From Maridesulfovibrio sp. (GTDB taxonomy: Bacteria; Desulfobacterota; Desulfovibrionia; Desulfovibrionales; Desulfovibrionaceae): a stretch of DNA of 64,000 bases. Below the pieces are notes generated by a model. The model did not search any database, had not been told where the DNA came from, and saw only the letters and a program-made list of their open reading frames with translations. The first letter of the stretch is position 1; each line of letters opens with the position of its first letter. This document shows positions 28,286 through 37,397 of the stretch, one piece after another. The translations under genes were made by a program, and so were the position numbers. The DNA lies in contig NZ_OY781616.1 in the NCBI RefSeq assembly GCF_963677005.1, positions 2,427,001-2,491,000 on the forward strand. Reading direction: 5' to 3'.

Positions 28286-29053
28286 ATGAACGGAACCAAC
28301 CGCCGCATGAAGCGGCTCTTCGACAAGGAAAGCGGCAACGCCCTCATCCTTGCACTGGACCACGGAGCCAACGAGGGCATGATTGACGGACTGGGCGCCA
28401 TACCGTCCATACTGGAAGCACTGCCCGCTTCCGGGGTTCAGGGAGTAATTCTCAACAAGGGACTGGCAAAGCACTACAGTTCACTCATTCCTACAGACGT
28501 GAATCTCATTGTTCAGCTCAACGCAGGCACCAGACACGGCTCGCCGACCTACAACAAGAACATTGTCTGCTCAATACAGGAGGCGCTCAGACTAGGGGCT
28601 GACGCAGTCTCCATGCATGTTAACATAGGAAACGATCTTGAGGACCGCATGCTGGTTGACCTCGGCGAAGTAACTGATGAGGCCCACCAGTTCGGCATCC
28701 CGGTGCTGGCAACAGTCTTTGCCCGCGGAAGCCAGATAGTAAACGAGCACGATTCAAGTCTGGTTGCCCACTGCATCCGCATCGGCGCGGAACTGGGCCC
28801 GGATATCGTAGCCGTCCCCTACCCCAATAACGGAGACGCCTTCGGCAGAGCCGTTGCTGCAAGCCCTGTCCCGGTACTGGTTACCGGAGGGCCGCTGGGA
28901 CAGAGTGTGGAGAACGCGCTGAACAACACGTTGATGGGACTGGAATCCGGCTGCCGGGGCTGCTGCATAGGCCGCAACATTTTTCAGACCGAGAATCCGA
29001 TTGAAAGCATGGCCAGATTTGCAGAAATTGCACACGAAAAACAAGATATTTAA
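28286..29053 (+). CDS. Class I aldolase of the DhnA / ADH-synthase family
   Basis: A 255-residue TIM-barrel enzyme. ALILALDHGANEGMIDGL at the N-terminus, the lysine in VILNKGLAKHY, and LGADAVSMHVNIGN are the family pattern of archaeal-type class I fructose-bisphosphate aldolases. The same family includes 2-amino-3,7-dideoxy-D-threo-hept-6-ulosonate synthase, used by Desulfovibrio in an alternative aromatic pathway. Which reaction applies cannot be settled from sequence. I start it at the ATG at 28286; an upstream extension would overlap the methyltransferase gene in another frame. Confidence 0.85.
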   Translation: MNGTNRRMKRLFDKESGNALILALDHGANEGMIDGLGAIPSILEALPASGVQGVILNKGLAKHYSSLIPTDVNLIVQLNAGTRHGSPTYNKNIVCSIQEALRLGADAVSMHVNIGNDLEDRMLVDLGEVTDEAHQFGIPVLATVFARGSQIVNEHDSSLVAHCIRIGAELGPDIVAVPYPNNGDAFGRAVAASPVPVLVTGGPLGQSVENALNNTLMGLESGCRGCCIGRNIFQTENPIESMARFAEIAHEKQDI

Positions 29054-29202
29054 GCAACATAGAATAAAATATTAAATTTTTGAAAAAATCGTTTGACAAA
29101 ACAGATCTTCATCGGCAGTATCCCTCCTCGTGGCAGTGAGCAACAGCGAATGGTGACAGACATTCAAGGGGCTTACAACAAAACTGCCGTAATATGACAA
29201 GT

Positions 29203-29278
29203 GGGCGGATAGCTCAGTTGGGAGAGCATCGGCCTTACAAGCCGAGGGTCACAGGTTCGAGCCCTGTTCCGCCTACCA
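29203..29278 (+). tRNA. tRNA-Val (anticodon TAC)
   Basis: A 76-nt cloverleaf with acceptor GGGCGGA / TCCGCCT, anticodon stem TCGGC / GCCGA enclosing CTTACAA, a GGTTCGAGCC T-arm and an encoded CCA. Confidence 0.96.
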
Positions 29279-29319
29279 CTAAGTCAAAAAGCACAACTTA
29301 CAGTGCTTATTATATACGC

Positions 29320-29403
<84 letters not shown>

Positions 29404-29404
29404 G

Positions 29405-29447
29405 AAAGGATATCAATCGTTTGGGTTGATATCCTTTTCTTTTTTTG
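29405..29447 (+). terminator. Terminator of tRNA-Asp
   Basis: Stem AAAGGATATCAA / TTGATATCCTTT followed by a T-rich run, directly after the tRNA. Confidence 0.88.
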
Positions 29448-29485
29448 TGCCCCTTTCTTTGAGGTAGAGCCGCCCAAGTTGCCAG

Positions 29486-29505
29486 TGTATCTCAAATGAG
29501 ATACA
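29486..29505. promoter_or_regulatory. Palindromic operator upstream of relB
   Basis: A perfect 9-bp inverted repeat (TGTATCTCA, AA, TGAGATACA) ends 21 nt before the antitoxin ATG. Position and symmetry fit a site for autoregulation by the ribbon-helix-helix antitoxin (inference). Confidence 0.7.
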
Positions 29506-29526
29506 TTCCACATGGAGGATAAAATC

Positions 29527-29823
29527 ATGCCGTCAAAATCAACAATGATCCATGTACGGGTCGACCCCGCCCTGAAAGCCGAAGCCACGGAAGCCCTCAC
29601 CGGCATGGGCCTCAGCCTTTCCGATGCAGTGAGAATCCTGCTGACCAGAATCGCCAAAGAAAAAGGTCTGCCCGCTGGATTAACCTGCTCCGAAGAAGAA
29701 CATGACCGCTGGTTCAGGGCGAAGGTTCAGGCAGCGCTTGAAGATACCAGAGCAACAATAGACCATAAAAACGTCATGGGTGATGCTGACATCCTACTCT
29801 CCAACTTGGAAAAGGATAAATAA
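29527..29823 (+). CDS. relB: RelB/DinJ family antitoxin
   Basis: A 98-residue protein. The N-terminal STMIHVRVDPALKAEATEALTGMGLSLSDAVRILLTRI segment is the ribbon-helix-helix domain of RelB/DinJ antitoxins, and the C-terminal tail would wrap the toxin. I use the ATG at 29527 because GGAGG lies 8 nt upstream; an ATG five codons earlier overlaps that site. It ends 2 nt before the toxin ATG. The pair sits between two tRNA-Asp 3' repeats. Confidence 0.9.
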   Translation: MPSKSTMIHVRVDPALKAEATEALTGMGLSLSDAVRILLTRIAKEKGLPAGLTCSEEEHDRWFRAKVQAALEDTRATIDHKNVMGDADILLSNLEKDK

Positions 29824-29825
29824 GG

Positions 29826-30101
29826 ATGCCCCATATTATGTGGAAGGAAGACGCAAGAACCGATCTTTTGTCCATACTTACATACATTGCCGAAGACAAT
29901 CTTGATGCGGCCAGAAAATTCAAAGAAGAACTCGAATCACGACTAGAAACACTTACGAACTTTCCACAAGCATATAAACATGGAAGAATAAACGGAACCC
30001 GCGAGATGGTCCTGTCCTCAAATTATATTGTTGTTTACGCTGAAGGCACAGAGCAGGTAACAATCTTAAGAGTCTTGCATTCTTCCAGAATGTACCCGTA
30101 A
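29826..30101 (+). CDS. relE: RelE/ParE family toxin
   Basis: A 91-residue toxin with the family pattern MWKEDARTDLLSILTYIAEDN, a central helix pair and the C-terminal strands GTREMVLSSNYIVVYAEGTEQVTILRVLHSSR. RelE-type members cut mRNA at the ribosome and ParE-type members poison gyrase; the sequence does not discriminate with certainty. It is translationally linked to the antitoxin. Confidence 0.9.
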   Translation: MPHIMWKEDARTDLLSILTYIAEDNLDAARKFKEELESRLETLTNFPQAYKHGRINGTREMVLSSNYIVVYAEGTEQVTILRVLHSSRMYP

Positions 30102-30120
30102 CTTGGCGGCAATGTCACAA

Positions 30121-30172
30121 CTGTCACGCCGGAGGCCGAGGGTTCGAGTCCCTTTGGCTCCGCCACTTTTCA
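30121..30172 (+). repeat. Direct repeat copy 2 (tRNA-Asp 3' fragment), att-like
   Basis: A second copy of the 52-nt tRNA-Asp 3' segment with one mismatch (C to T at 30155). The 5' half of the tRNA is absent, so it is not a functional gene. It is followed by a terminator that parallels that of the real tRNA. Confidence 0.88.
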
Positions 30173-30216
30173 AGCAAAAGCCATCAATCGAAAGATTGGT
30201 GGCTTTTGCTTTTTTG
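30173..30216 (+). terminator. Terminator after the tRNA-Asp fragment
   Basis: Hairpin AGCAAAAGCCATCAATC / GATTGGTGGCTTTTGCT followed by T6. It occupies the same place relative to the tRNA fragment as the terminator of the intact tRNA. Confidence 0.85.
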
Positions 30217-30339
30217 GTGCCCGCAAAAATTTATACCAATCAGATGTTGCTGGACTTTGCGGCAATCGGCTATATTAGAGAGCAAAGTCATTTAAAAGAA
30301 TAATCGACTGGAATATCTATACTAAACAAGGGATGGATC

Positions 30340-31137
30340 ATGGAAAACCAAAACAGAGTACTATATATTTCACACGGCGGGGGCCCCTTGCCCGTGCTTG
30401 GAGATGAGGGCCACAAGGAAATGGTATCCAACCTGCGCCACCTGGCCGAAACAATGCCCAAACCTTCAGCGATTCTTGTTGTCAGCGCACACTGGGAAGA
30501 GACTCACCCGACCCTCACCGCTGGTTCAAATCCCCCGTTGTACTATGACTATTACGGTTTCCCCCGGGAGTCATACGAACTGGAATACCCCGCTCCGGGG
30601 CACGACGGTCTGGTTGAAAAGGTGCAAACAGTGCTGAAAGGTTCTGGAATAGAGAGCAGCACGGATTCCGAGAGAGGATTTGACCATGCGCTCTTCATAC
30701 CGCTCATGCTAATGTATCCCGAAGCAGATATTCCCTGCGTGGAAATGTCGCTGATAAAAGGACTGGACCCGGCGGCCCACATTGCCATGGGCAAAGCTTT
30801 ATCCGGGCTGGCGAACGAAAATATACTTATTATCGGGTCCGGGTTTTCGTTCCACAACATGCGGGCTTTTTTCGCTCCGGACACGGCTGAAACCAGAGCC
30901 GCAAACAATGAATTTGATGCATGGCTGAGAGAAACATGTTCCAGCCGGGAGATTGATGAGTCGGAAAGAATCCGGCGCATGATCAATTGGGAAGCAGCGC
31001 CTCATGCCAGATATTGCCATCCCAGAGAAGAACATCTTATTCCCCTGCACGTCTGCATGGGGGCGACAGGACGAGCATGCCCGGAAGTGTTCGAAATGCA
31101 CATTATACAAAAACAGGCCAGTGCCTTCAGGTGGTAG
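30340..31137 (+). CDS. DODA-type extradiol ring-cleavage dioxygenase (LigB superfamily)
   Basis: A 265-residue enzyme of the YgiD/DODA type. The opening YISHGGGPLPVLGD carries the first metal His, SAHWEE the second, and FDHALFIPLMLMYPEADIPCVEMSL the third conserved region with another His. The PHARYCHPREEHLIPLHVCMGA segment near residue 225 is also typical. Family members open catecholic rings with non-haem metal and O2; in an anaerobe the physiological substrate is unclear. It is a single gene. Confidence 0.9.
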   Translation: MENQNRVLYISHGGGPLPVLGDEGHKEMVSNLRHLAETMPKPSAILVVSAHWEETHPTLTAGSNPPLYYDYYGFPRESYELEYPAPGHDGLVEKVQTVLKGSGIESSTDSERGFDHALFIPLMLMYPEADIPCVEMSLIKGLDPAAHIAMGKALSGLANENILIIGSGFSFHNMRAFFAPDTAETRAANNEFDAWLRETCSSREIDESERIRRMINWEAAPHARYCHPREEHLIPLHVCMGATGRACPEVFEMHIIQKQASAFRW

Positions 31138-31511
31138 CGGAGACAGTTTCAGAAGAGAGCATGAAGCTATTGCTGTCACTTTACGACATAAAAGATGTGG
31201 TTATTGCCTAGCGCCGCAAAGGCAAATAACCGTTTGAGCATTTACACAGGCCGCGAACTGGCACTCAAAGGATTGCTCCGGCCAAAACCTGCAATTGAAC
31301 CTGTAGCAAAACTCATTCAAAAATTTCTGCAGATGCTTTTTTTGGACATTTGGAACCACTTGGTGCAAGTCGTCTAACCAGCTGCAATGTTAGCAGTTGA
31401 GACCTTGTTGATCGCGTTCATCAGTACATGCGGTTCATCACCATGGTTGCGCAGGGCGAATAATATTGATTTCCCCCTCGCTTTTACTCTTGAGACGGGT
31501 AAGGTCGCAGC
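31138..31511. other. Intergenic region, possibly decayed coding sequence
   Basis: 374 bp without a gene I can support. Short ORFs on both strands lack ribosome binding sites. The sequence looks like eroded DNA between the dioxygenase gene and the CRISPR region. Confidence 0.3.
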
Positions 31512-31694
31512 ATGAAAGGATTTCATTGCATAGAGTGCGGCACGGATATCTCCGATCTGCCGGGAAAATGTCCTCACTGCGGCCACAGATACACCTACGA
31601 AGTTGAACGGCCTGCGAATTCCGGTTTCTGGAGTTCATTCTGGTTCTGGTTTCTGGCACCGTTAGTAATGTTATTGATTTGGGCGCGGTTTTAG
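31512..31694 (+). CDS. Small zinc-ribbon membrane protein (60 aa)
   Basis: A 60-residue protein with a zinc ribbon (CIECG at residues 6-10, CPHCG at 20-24) and one C-terminal transmembrane helix (SFWFWFLAPLVMLLIW). A weak ribosome binding site (TAAGG) lies upstream. It is a small membrane-tethered zinc-binding protein of unknown role. Confidence 0.6.
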   Translation: MKGFHCIECGTDISDLPGKCPHCGHRYTYEVERPANSGFWSSFWFWFLAPLVMLLIWARF

Positions 31695-31723
31695 GTGGCT
31701 AGCGGTAAAAAATCACAACACAT

Positions 31724-33583
31724 CTGTTCATCCCCGCGTGTGCGGGGAACACTTTGGCCAGCTGGGATTTTTCCCACTGGGCCACGGTTCATCCCCGCGT
31801 GCGCGAGGAACACGCTCAAATACTGTCAATAATTTTAATTAGTTAACTGTTCATCCCCGCGTGTGCGGGGAACACGAGATCCGGAACACCCGCGCCCGTG
31901 CGGCCAGCGGTTCATCCCCGCGTGTGCGGGGAACACTACCCTACGGTTGCTATTAACGTGCTCACGGACGGTTCATCCCCGCGTGTGCGGGGAGCACGAA
32001 TCCACAACCGGGTTCACCTGTTGCCTATTCGGTTCATCCCCGCGTGTGCGGGGAACACTTTTATGCAGACCCTGCGCAAGCTCAAGGTCGCGGTTCATCC
32101 CCGCGTGTGCGGGGAACACGCATCTCCATCATGGGTGGAAATCACCACGACCGGTTCATCCCCGCGTGTGCGGGGAACACACCCTGCGCACCCAGAACAA
32201 AACGAATTACACCGGTTCATCCCCGCGTGTGCGGGGAACACTGGTATGCCCACTGCTGTGTCACTTGAATTGACGGTTCATCCCCGCGTGTGCGGGGAAC
32301 ACAAGAAACGAAGCCTGCCGGGCATAGGCAGAAACGGTTCATCCCCGCGTGTGCGGGGAACACCACAGATAAAGACAGTAATAGACGTGAAATTTCGGTT
32401 CATCCCCGCGTGTGCGGGGAACACCATTCTTTCAGCCGGGCATTACAAGCGCATTGCGGTTCATCCCCGCGTGTGCGGGGAACACATGATTACGCGGGGG
32501 TGGGTTTCGGGAATCCACGGTTCATCCCCGCGTGTGCGGGGAACACAAATTAAGCACCGATGTTCCGTTTGTTGTGTACGGTTCATCCCCGCGTGTGCGG
32601 GGAACACCCATCCAAATATTACGCCAAGAGGCTTTCCTGCGGTTCATCCCCGCGTGTGCGGGGAACACAAATTAAGCACCGATGTTCCGTTTGTTGTGTA
32701 CGGTTCATCCCCGCGTGTGCGGGGAACACATACTCGGAGAAATGACTCTCGAAAAAATCCTCGGTTCATCCCCCCGTGTGCGGGGAACACCAACTCTTAG
32801 GTCTTTAGGAGTAAAGGCTGAACGGTTCATCCCCGCGTGTGCGGGGAACACCCTCGCGGATGAATCCAAGGGGCGCGAAAAAACGGTTCATCCCCGCGTG
32901 TGCGGGGAACACGGCAAAAGAATGATTTTCGCCGGTGTAAACGCCGGTTCATCCCCGCGTGTGCGGGGAACACATCGTAAAGACGGTAGGTGTCTGATCT
33001 GTCTTCGGTTCATCCCCGCGTGTGCGGGGAACACTTTCCTTCAAACTCGTAGCGCAGGGCGGAAAACGGTTCATCCCCGCGTGTGCGGGGAACACGCCCA
33101 TTTATAGCCGCCTAAACCGGATTTTATCGGTTCATCCCCGCGTGTGCGGGGAACACGCCGTTGATTTCGGCGAGGTCTTCCTGAATCCCGGTTCATCCCC
33201 GCGTGTGCGGGGAACACGGCAAAAAGGAGAATGTTATGCCCCCTGAAAAAGGTTCATCCCCGCGTGTGCGGGGAACACGTTCCGGAGTGTCCCATGCGGA
33301 CACTTCAAAACGGTTCATCCCCGCGTGTGCGGGGAACACGACATCCCCGCCCGGAGGCGGGGAGTACCTATCGGTTCATCCCCGCGTGTGCGGGGAACAC
33401 CCAGACGTTTTACGGCGTTTTCAAAGCCCCTGCGGTTCATCCCCGCGTGTGCGGGGAACACAGCTTACCAATGCCGGGTACAAGGTGCAGGGACGGTTCA
33501 TCCCCGCGTGTGCGGGGAACACCTCTTCCTCTGCCCTTTGCCGGGATTTGAAGACGGTTCATCCCCGCGTGTGCGGGGAACAC
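31724..33583 (-). CRISPR. Type I-E CRISPR array 1 (31 repeats, 30 spacers)
   Basis: 31 copies of a 29-bp repeat with a 61-bp period; 29 of the 30 spacers are 32 nt and one is 33 nt. On the transcribed minus strand the repeat is GTGTTCCCCGC-ACAC-GCGGGGATGAACCG. The leader is at the right, and degenerate repeats at the left end (31724, 31785, 31847) mark the old trailer end. Further variants are at 31969, 32762 and 33250. The spacers at 32547-32578 and 32669-32700 are identical. ORFs across the array are repeat artefacts. Confidence 0.98.
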
Positions 33584-33669
33584 TCTTCCTGTAACCAACA
33601 ATATTTTTTAACCTTTTTCATCAAAACAAAAAGCGCCAACATTTTCCACTGATTCAGGAATGTTTCTTG
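33584..33669 (-). promoter_or_regulatory. Leader of CRISPR array 1
   Basis: An AT-rich stretch between the last repeat and the cas2 stop. It aligns closely with the leader of array 2 at 41542 (shared TAACCTTTTT, GCCAAC-TTTT and GATTCAGGA blocks), so both arrays are transcribed and extended from the right. Confidence 0.85.
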
Positions 33670-33966
33670 CTATGCCTTTTCTTCATTCTCCAACGGCAAA
33701 AAAGACACCAGACTCATTCCATCAAAGTCGACAGGAACCCTGCGGTTTTCTCCAATTGTCCTGAACATGAAACCCTGCTCGTTGTTGGCCTTCCAGGCCA
33801 TCACGGCATTGCCCTCTCCGGTGTTTCCTTCAATGTTGCTCCAGACTGTTTCGCGGACCTTTGCCGACAAAGTCCCCACATAAACTCCGGCCCGGATTTC
33901 CAGCATCCAGACAGCTAACCTTCCTCTCAAACGCATGGGCACGTTTTCAAGCACGATGACCGTCAT
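33670..33966 (-). CDS. cas2: CRISPR-associated endonuclease Cas2 (type I-E)
   Basis: 98 residues from the ATG at 33966 (MTVIVLENVPMRLRGRLAVW), the characteristic I-E Cas2 N-terminus. RAGVYVGTLSAKVRETVW follows. It forms the spacer-integration complex with Cas1. It overlaps the cas1 end by 20 nt and is the last cas gene, directly before the array 1 leader. Confidence 0.96.
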   Translation of the reverse strand: MTVIVLENVPMRLRGRLAVWMLEIRAGVYVGTLSAKVRETVWSNIEGNTGEGNAVMAWKANNEQGFMFRTIGENRRVPVDFDGMSLVSFLPLENEEKA

Positions 33967-34861
33967 CTTCGTACCCCCTGTCGTCTTCGAATGCAGGTTC
34001 CACAACGTAAACAGGATCTTCGGGAACAGGCACTCCTCCGGCTTTCAGGACTTCCTCAATCAGCGGAATAACCTTTTTGAGCACATTCTTGCTCCTGAAC
34101 ATATCCCGACAGGCCAGCCTTGTTTCCCGCTCCGGATTCATGGGATTTTTCGCCGCCACTGAAAATGCCGCCGGAACAACGGTTTCAAACTTGATCAGGT
34201 CCGCAACATCGTAAACAAAGGAACGCGGCTTTCCGGTATGCAAAAAACCTATGGCCGGGGCATACCCGGCAGCCAATATTGCGGCTTCGCAGACACCGTA
34301 AAGGCACGATGTGGCAGCACTCAAGCACTTGTTAGGCACATCTGAATTTTCAAACTGCTTCGGATTATACTTCCGGCCGGACCAGCTTACCCGGTGCATT
34401 CCGGCCAGATGCTTGTATAAAGCCTTAACCCGCGCACCTTCCATGCCGCGCAATTGCTCCACACTTCTGCCAGCCGGCACATCGCCGTCAAACCGCAGTG
34501 CGAACATCTTGCGCACGATATTGAGACGCGCCTTTGGATCAAGGGCCAGCGCAGCCTGCCAGAGCAGTTTATCGCTCCTTGCTCCGCCGGGCTGCCCGGC
34601 AGCATAAAGCCGAACTCCGGCTTCGCCGACCCAGACCAGCAATGTCCCGGCCCTTGCGGCCAGCGTTACCGCAGCATGAGAAACTCGCGTTCCGGGTTCG
34701 AGCAGAATGCAGCAAACCCCTCCGACAGGAATATGCGTGCGCACGCCTTCGGCATCAACCAGCACAAAAGCACCGTCAAGAACGTCAAGCCGGCCTTTCT
34801 CCAGAAAGACCATGCTTGACCGTTCCTTAAGCGGTATCGGTGTAAGCTTGGGCAGGATCAT
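33947..34861 (-). CDS. cas1: CRISPR-associated integrase Cas1 (type I-E)
   Basis: 304 residues, typical of Cas1e. Its N-terminal beta domain (SSMVFLEKGRLDVLDGAFVL) precedes the helical catalytic domain with metal ligands in the SCLYGVCEAAILAAGYAPAIGFLH and FVYDVADLIKFE regions. It inserts new spacers at the leader end. Its ATG overlaps the cas6e stop (ATGA). Confidence 0.97.
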   Translation of the reverse strand: MILPKLTPIPLKERSSMVFLEKGRLDVLDGAFVLVDAEGVRTHIPVGGVCCILLEPGTRVSHAAVTLAARAGTLLVWVGEAGVRLYAAGQPGGARSDKLLWQAALALDPKARLNIVRKMFALRFDGDVPAGRSVEQLRGMEGARVKALYKHLAGMHRVSWSGRKYNPKQFENSDVPNKCLSAATSCLYGVCEAAILAAGYAPAIGFLHTGKPRSFVYDVADLIKFETVVPAAFSVAAKNPMNPERETRLACRDMFRSKNVLKKVIPLIEEVLKAGGVPVPEDPVYVVEPAFEDDRGYEDDGHRA

Positions 34862-35514
34862 GCCCGCCTCACCAGCAGCAGGCCGAAGCCGAAACCTTTT
34901 GCGCAGCCCACTCCGTTAAACAGAGCCTGCCGGAGATTATCCGGATCGGTGACCGTGGCAAAACCGCGCACATCCATGCAGGAAAGAACCACCCGTCCAT
35001 TTCCCTTCCGGAAACGCTCCTGCGAATAGGATTCTACAATCAGACCGGACCAGTTGCCGCCCTGCTCCAACTCAAAGCCCAACGTTTCGCTGCGCTTCAT
35101 AATCCACTGCACGCCGACCTCTTCCGCAATCTTGAGCCGCTGCCCCTTTACGGATGAGGTCTCGCCCTGCTCCTGCATTTTCATGCGTTGATCCTGAACC
35201 AGATCAATGCGCTGCTGCCTCCCGCTTTCATCCCGCCGTTTGACGACCGGATTGAAACGCAAGGAGAAATGCAGCCGTTCTCCTGCATCAAGTTGCGGGT
35301 TATATTCCTTCACCTGAAGATTGCGCAGAAATCCTGTTTTCACAGGCTCGCGATCGGAAACAGCAAGAAAGCTGCTCCGGTCCATTCTGCGATAAACGAA
35401 ATCCCGCTCCCGATCAGGACTGTCGGAAAATATTTTCCACAACGCCTGATGCTCTTCATAGACTCCGGCCCGCTTCATCATCACCGGGTCGAGGACAATT
35501 TTACTCATGAACAT
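34858..35514 (-). CDS. cas6e: CRISPR pre-crRNA endoribonuclease Cas6e
   Basis: 218 residues with the Cas6e double ferredoxin-like pattern; the C-terminal glycine-rich loop is GVGCAKGFGFGLLLVRR. It cuts at the 3' base of the repeat hairpin and keeps the crRNA 3' end in Cascade. It begins 2 nt after cas5e, with GGGAG upstream. It would also process the crRNA-like RNA at 39925-40004 if that is made. Confidence 0.95.
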   Translation of the reverse strand: MFMSKIVLDPVMMKRAGVYEEHQALWKIFSDSPDRERDFVYRRMDRSSFLAVSDREPVKTGFLRNLQVKEYNPQLDAGERLHFSLRFNPVVKRRDESGRQQRIDLVQDQRMKMQEQGETSSVKGQRLKIAEEVGVQWIMKRSETLGFELEQGGNWSGLIVESYSQERFRKGNGRVVLSCMDVRGFATVTDPDNLRQALFNGVGCAKGFGFGLLLVRRA

Positions 35515-35516
35515 GA

Positions 35517-36236
35517 CTACTTCTCCCCTTCGCCCGGCGGCACATGATATTCAAATCTCATCCCGAACTGACGTCTGTTGTGATCGGTCACCATGTCGCG
35601 AACGGAGTAGCGTGTGAAATCACCGTGCTCCACCTCGGTCCAGACCGGGCACTTATCCAGAGACCGGGCACCGTAAGCCTTGCGCATCTCCGGAGCGTAG
35701 CAGCCGAGAGCCTCCAGTTCATCCGCAGCGGAGACAATCTCGGGCATAAACGGAAATCCCGGCGCGCAGGACTTGCGCCCGAGGTAGACATTGAGCCGGG
35801 GGCGGTTCAGGGCTTCCGCGATATCTTTCATGACAAACGGGTGTTCACCATCAAACCAGATGCAGGCGGTGAAAGCGGCGTTCATCAGGTATTCACGCCG
35901 GGACAAAATGGTGTTCAGCCTGTCGTCCTTATCAAGCATGGTCCCAAGCTCCTGCCTGCGGGTCCTGAAAACCCTGTTCTTTTTTTCGGAAGGAACCTGC
36001 GTGGTGTGGTAGTCGAGCATGACCGATCCGGACCGGTCCTCACGGACGGCAACCCGCGCAGCACGGGTCAGATCGGACAGCAATGGATCGCCCCGGCGGA
36101 CGCCCATGGCCGCAGCCAGAAGCCCCAGCAGACCGGAACGGGTCGGACGCTGCGCAGCCGGACGGACTTCCCCCACCGCAACACTCCCCCAGCCCTGCAT
36201 GGGACCGTAAATGGTAAAAATCAGATGATCCCGCAT
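35517..36236 (-). CDS. cas5e: Cascade subunit Cas5e
   Basis: 239 residues with the Cas5e opening MRDHLIFTIYGPMQGWGSVAVGEVRP and the PTRSGLLGLLAAAMGVRRGD segment. It caps the 5' crRNA handle (ATGAACCG here) in Cascade. It lies 3 nt after cas7e. Confidence 0.95.
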   Translation of the reverse strand: MRDHLIFTIYGPMQGWGSVAVGEVRPAAQRPTRSGLLGLLAAAMGVRRGDPLLSDLTRAARVAVREDRSGSVMLDYHTTQVPSEKKNRVFRTRRQELGTMLDKDDRLNTILSRREYLMNAAFTACIWFDGEHPFVMKDIAEALNRPRLNVYLGRKSCAPGFPFMPEIVSAADELEALGCYAPEMRKAYGARSLDKCPVWTEVEHGDFTRYSVRDMVTDHNRRQFGMRFEYHVPPGEGEK

Positions 36237-36239
36237 GGG

Positions 36240-37376
36240 TTACTCCCTGATGAAATCAAGCACATCGGCAATAGTGCCTCCGGCAGGTCCGAAAGAGCAG
36301 CTGTCCACCTCGACATTGTAAATTTCATTAAAACGGGTGCGCTGGTCTTCGAGCCGCTTTACAGCTCCTTCCACTGTTATACTGTCCGGTTTTTCGCCGT
36401 AACGATCGCTGGAGCCAAGGGGCTTGAGGTAGGCGACAGAAAGGTTGCGGGGCTGAATATCGCCTTTTTCGGCCAGGCAGTAGGAAGCCCAGGCGCGGGA
36501 ACCGAAGCTGTTCTGCTTGCCGGACGGGCTTACGGTGCAGGCGGCATTCACAAGCGCGGCAACGGCACGGTCGGCAAGGCCCGCATCACCGCCGAGGTTT
36601 TCCTTGAGCAGTTCACGGTCCACGCAGAGATATAGGTAAAAAAGCCCGGCACCGAATTCAGTAACGCCAAGGTGTCCGGCTCCGGCATCATCACGGTTGA
36701 GGTCGTCCACTGCGGTAAAGAAATCATCTTCCACCGCAGCCTTATGCACGGTCATGGCATGGGCAACCTGTGCGGCTGCTTCGATGTTGTGCCGGTTGCT
36801 TGAGGCGAGCATGCGCCCGAAAAGCGCCACGTCCGCAGCGGAACAATCACGGCAGAGCAGTTCAAGCTGCTCCGTGGAAGGTTCTTTTCCGCTCTCGCGG
36901 CATTCTTCCACCAGCGCGGAAGCCAGCTTCAGTTCTTCGGGACTCAGGTGGGCAAGCTGCTCGGTTTCAAGGGATTCCATTCTGGTCTGCTCGTCAGCGT
37001 CCTTTTTCTTTGCTTCCGGCTTGAGTTTACCGAACACCCCGCCAATTGAACGCCCGATAGCCAGAGCATCCTTGTCCTTCAGTCTTGCGAGAGAGCCTGC
37101 GGCATCAAAATCCTTGAGCACATCGGCCAGTGCGGCGCCGTTAAGCAGCGCGCGATAAACGTATTTGCCTATTTCCTTGGTCCGGATGCCGAGATTACCG
37201 GCCAAAGCATCCTGAAAGACCTCGGATGTACGCCATGCCCGTTTGAGGCTCTGGGACGAAACACGCAACCTCTGGGGATCGCCCATAATCACGGTCTTGG
37301 GACGTCCGAGATCATCACGGTTGAGGTTGGATGCGGGGTAACTGGTCAATATATGAAGCTGAATGAAACGTGACAT
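36240..37376 (-). CDS. cas7e: Cascade backbone subunit Cas7e (CasC/Cse4)
   Basis: 378 residues. The N-terminus has FIQLHILTSYPASNLNRDDLGRPKTV and QRLRVSSQSLKRAWR, both diagnostic of CasC. Six copies form the helical backbone along the spacer. It lies 21 nt downstream of cas11. Confidence 0.96.
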   Translation of the reverse strand: MSRFIQLHILTSYPASNLNRDDLGRPKTVIMGDPQRLRVSSQSLKRAWRTSEVFQDALAGNLGIRTKEIGKYVYRALLNGAALADVLKDFDAAGSLARLKDKDALAIGRSIGGVFGKLKPEAKKKDADEQTRMESLETEQLAHLSPEELKLASALVEECRESGKEPSTEQLELLCRDCSAADVALFGRMLASSNRHNIEAAAQVAHAMTVHKAAVEDDFFTAVDDLNRDDAGAGHLGVTEFGAGLFYLYLCVDRELLKENLGGDAGLADRAVAALVNAACTVSPSGKQNSFGSRAWASYCLAEKGDIQPRNLSVAYLKPLGSSDRYGEKPDSITVEGAVKRLEDQRTRFNEIYNVEVDSCSFGPAGGTIADVLDFIRE

Positions 37377-37397
37377 ATTATATCTCCTTATGAAAAT

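Noticed and set aside
31374-31659. Minus-strand ORFs left of the zinc-ribbon gene, considered as a transposase remnant
   Set aside because: No motif of a known transposase and no inverted repeats; kept only as possible eroded DNA.
31753-31784. Self-complementary oldest spacer of array 1 as a terminator
   Set aside because: Imperfect stem with three central mismatches and no T run on the transcribed strand beyond it.
31863-33652. Long plus-strand ORFs rich in repeated VHPRVCGEH / SSPRVRGT / FIPACAGNT motifs
   Set aside because: They are translations of the CRISPR repeats in array 1 and are not genes. The same applies to array 2 (40241-41637).
35544-36635. 363-codon plus-strand ORF across cas5e/cas7e
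   Set aside because: Antisense to conserved Cascade genes.
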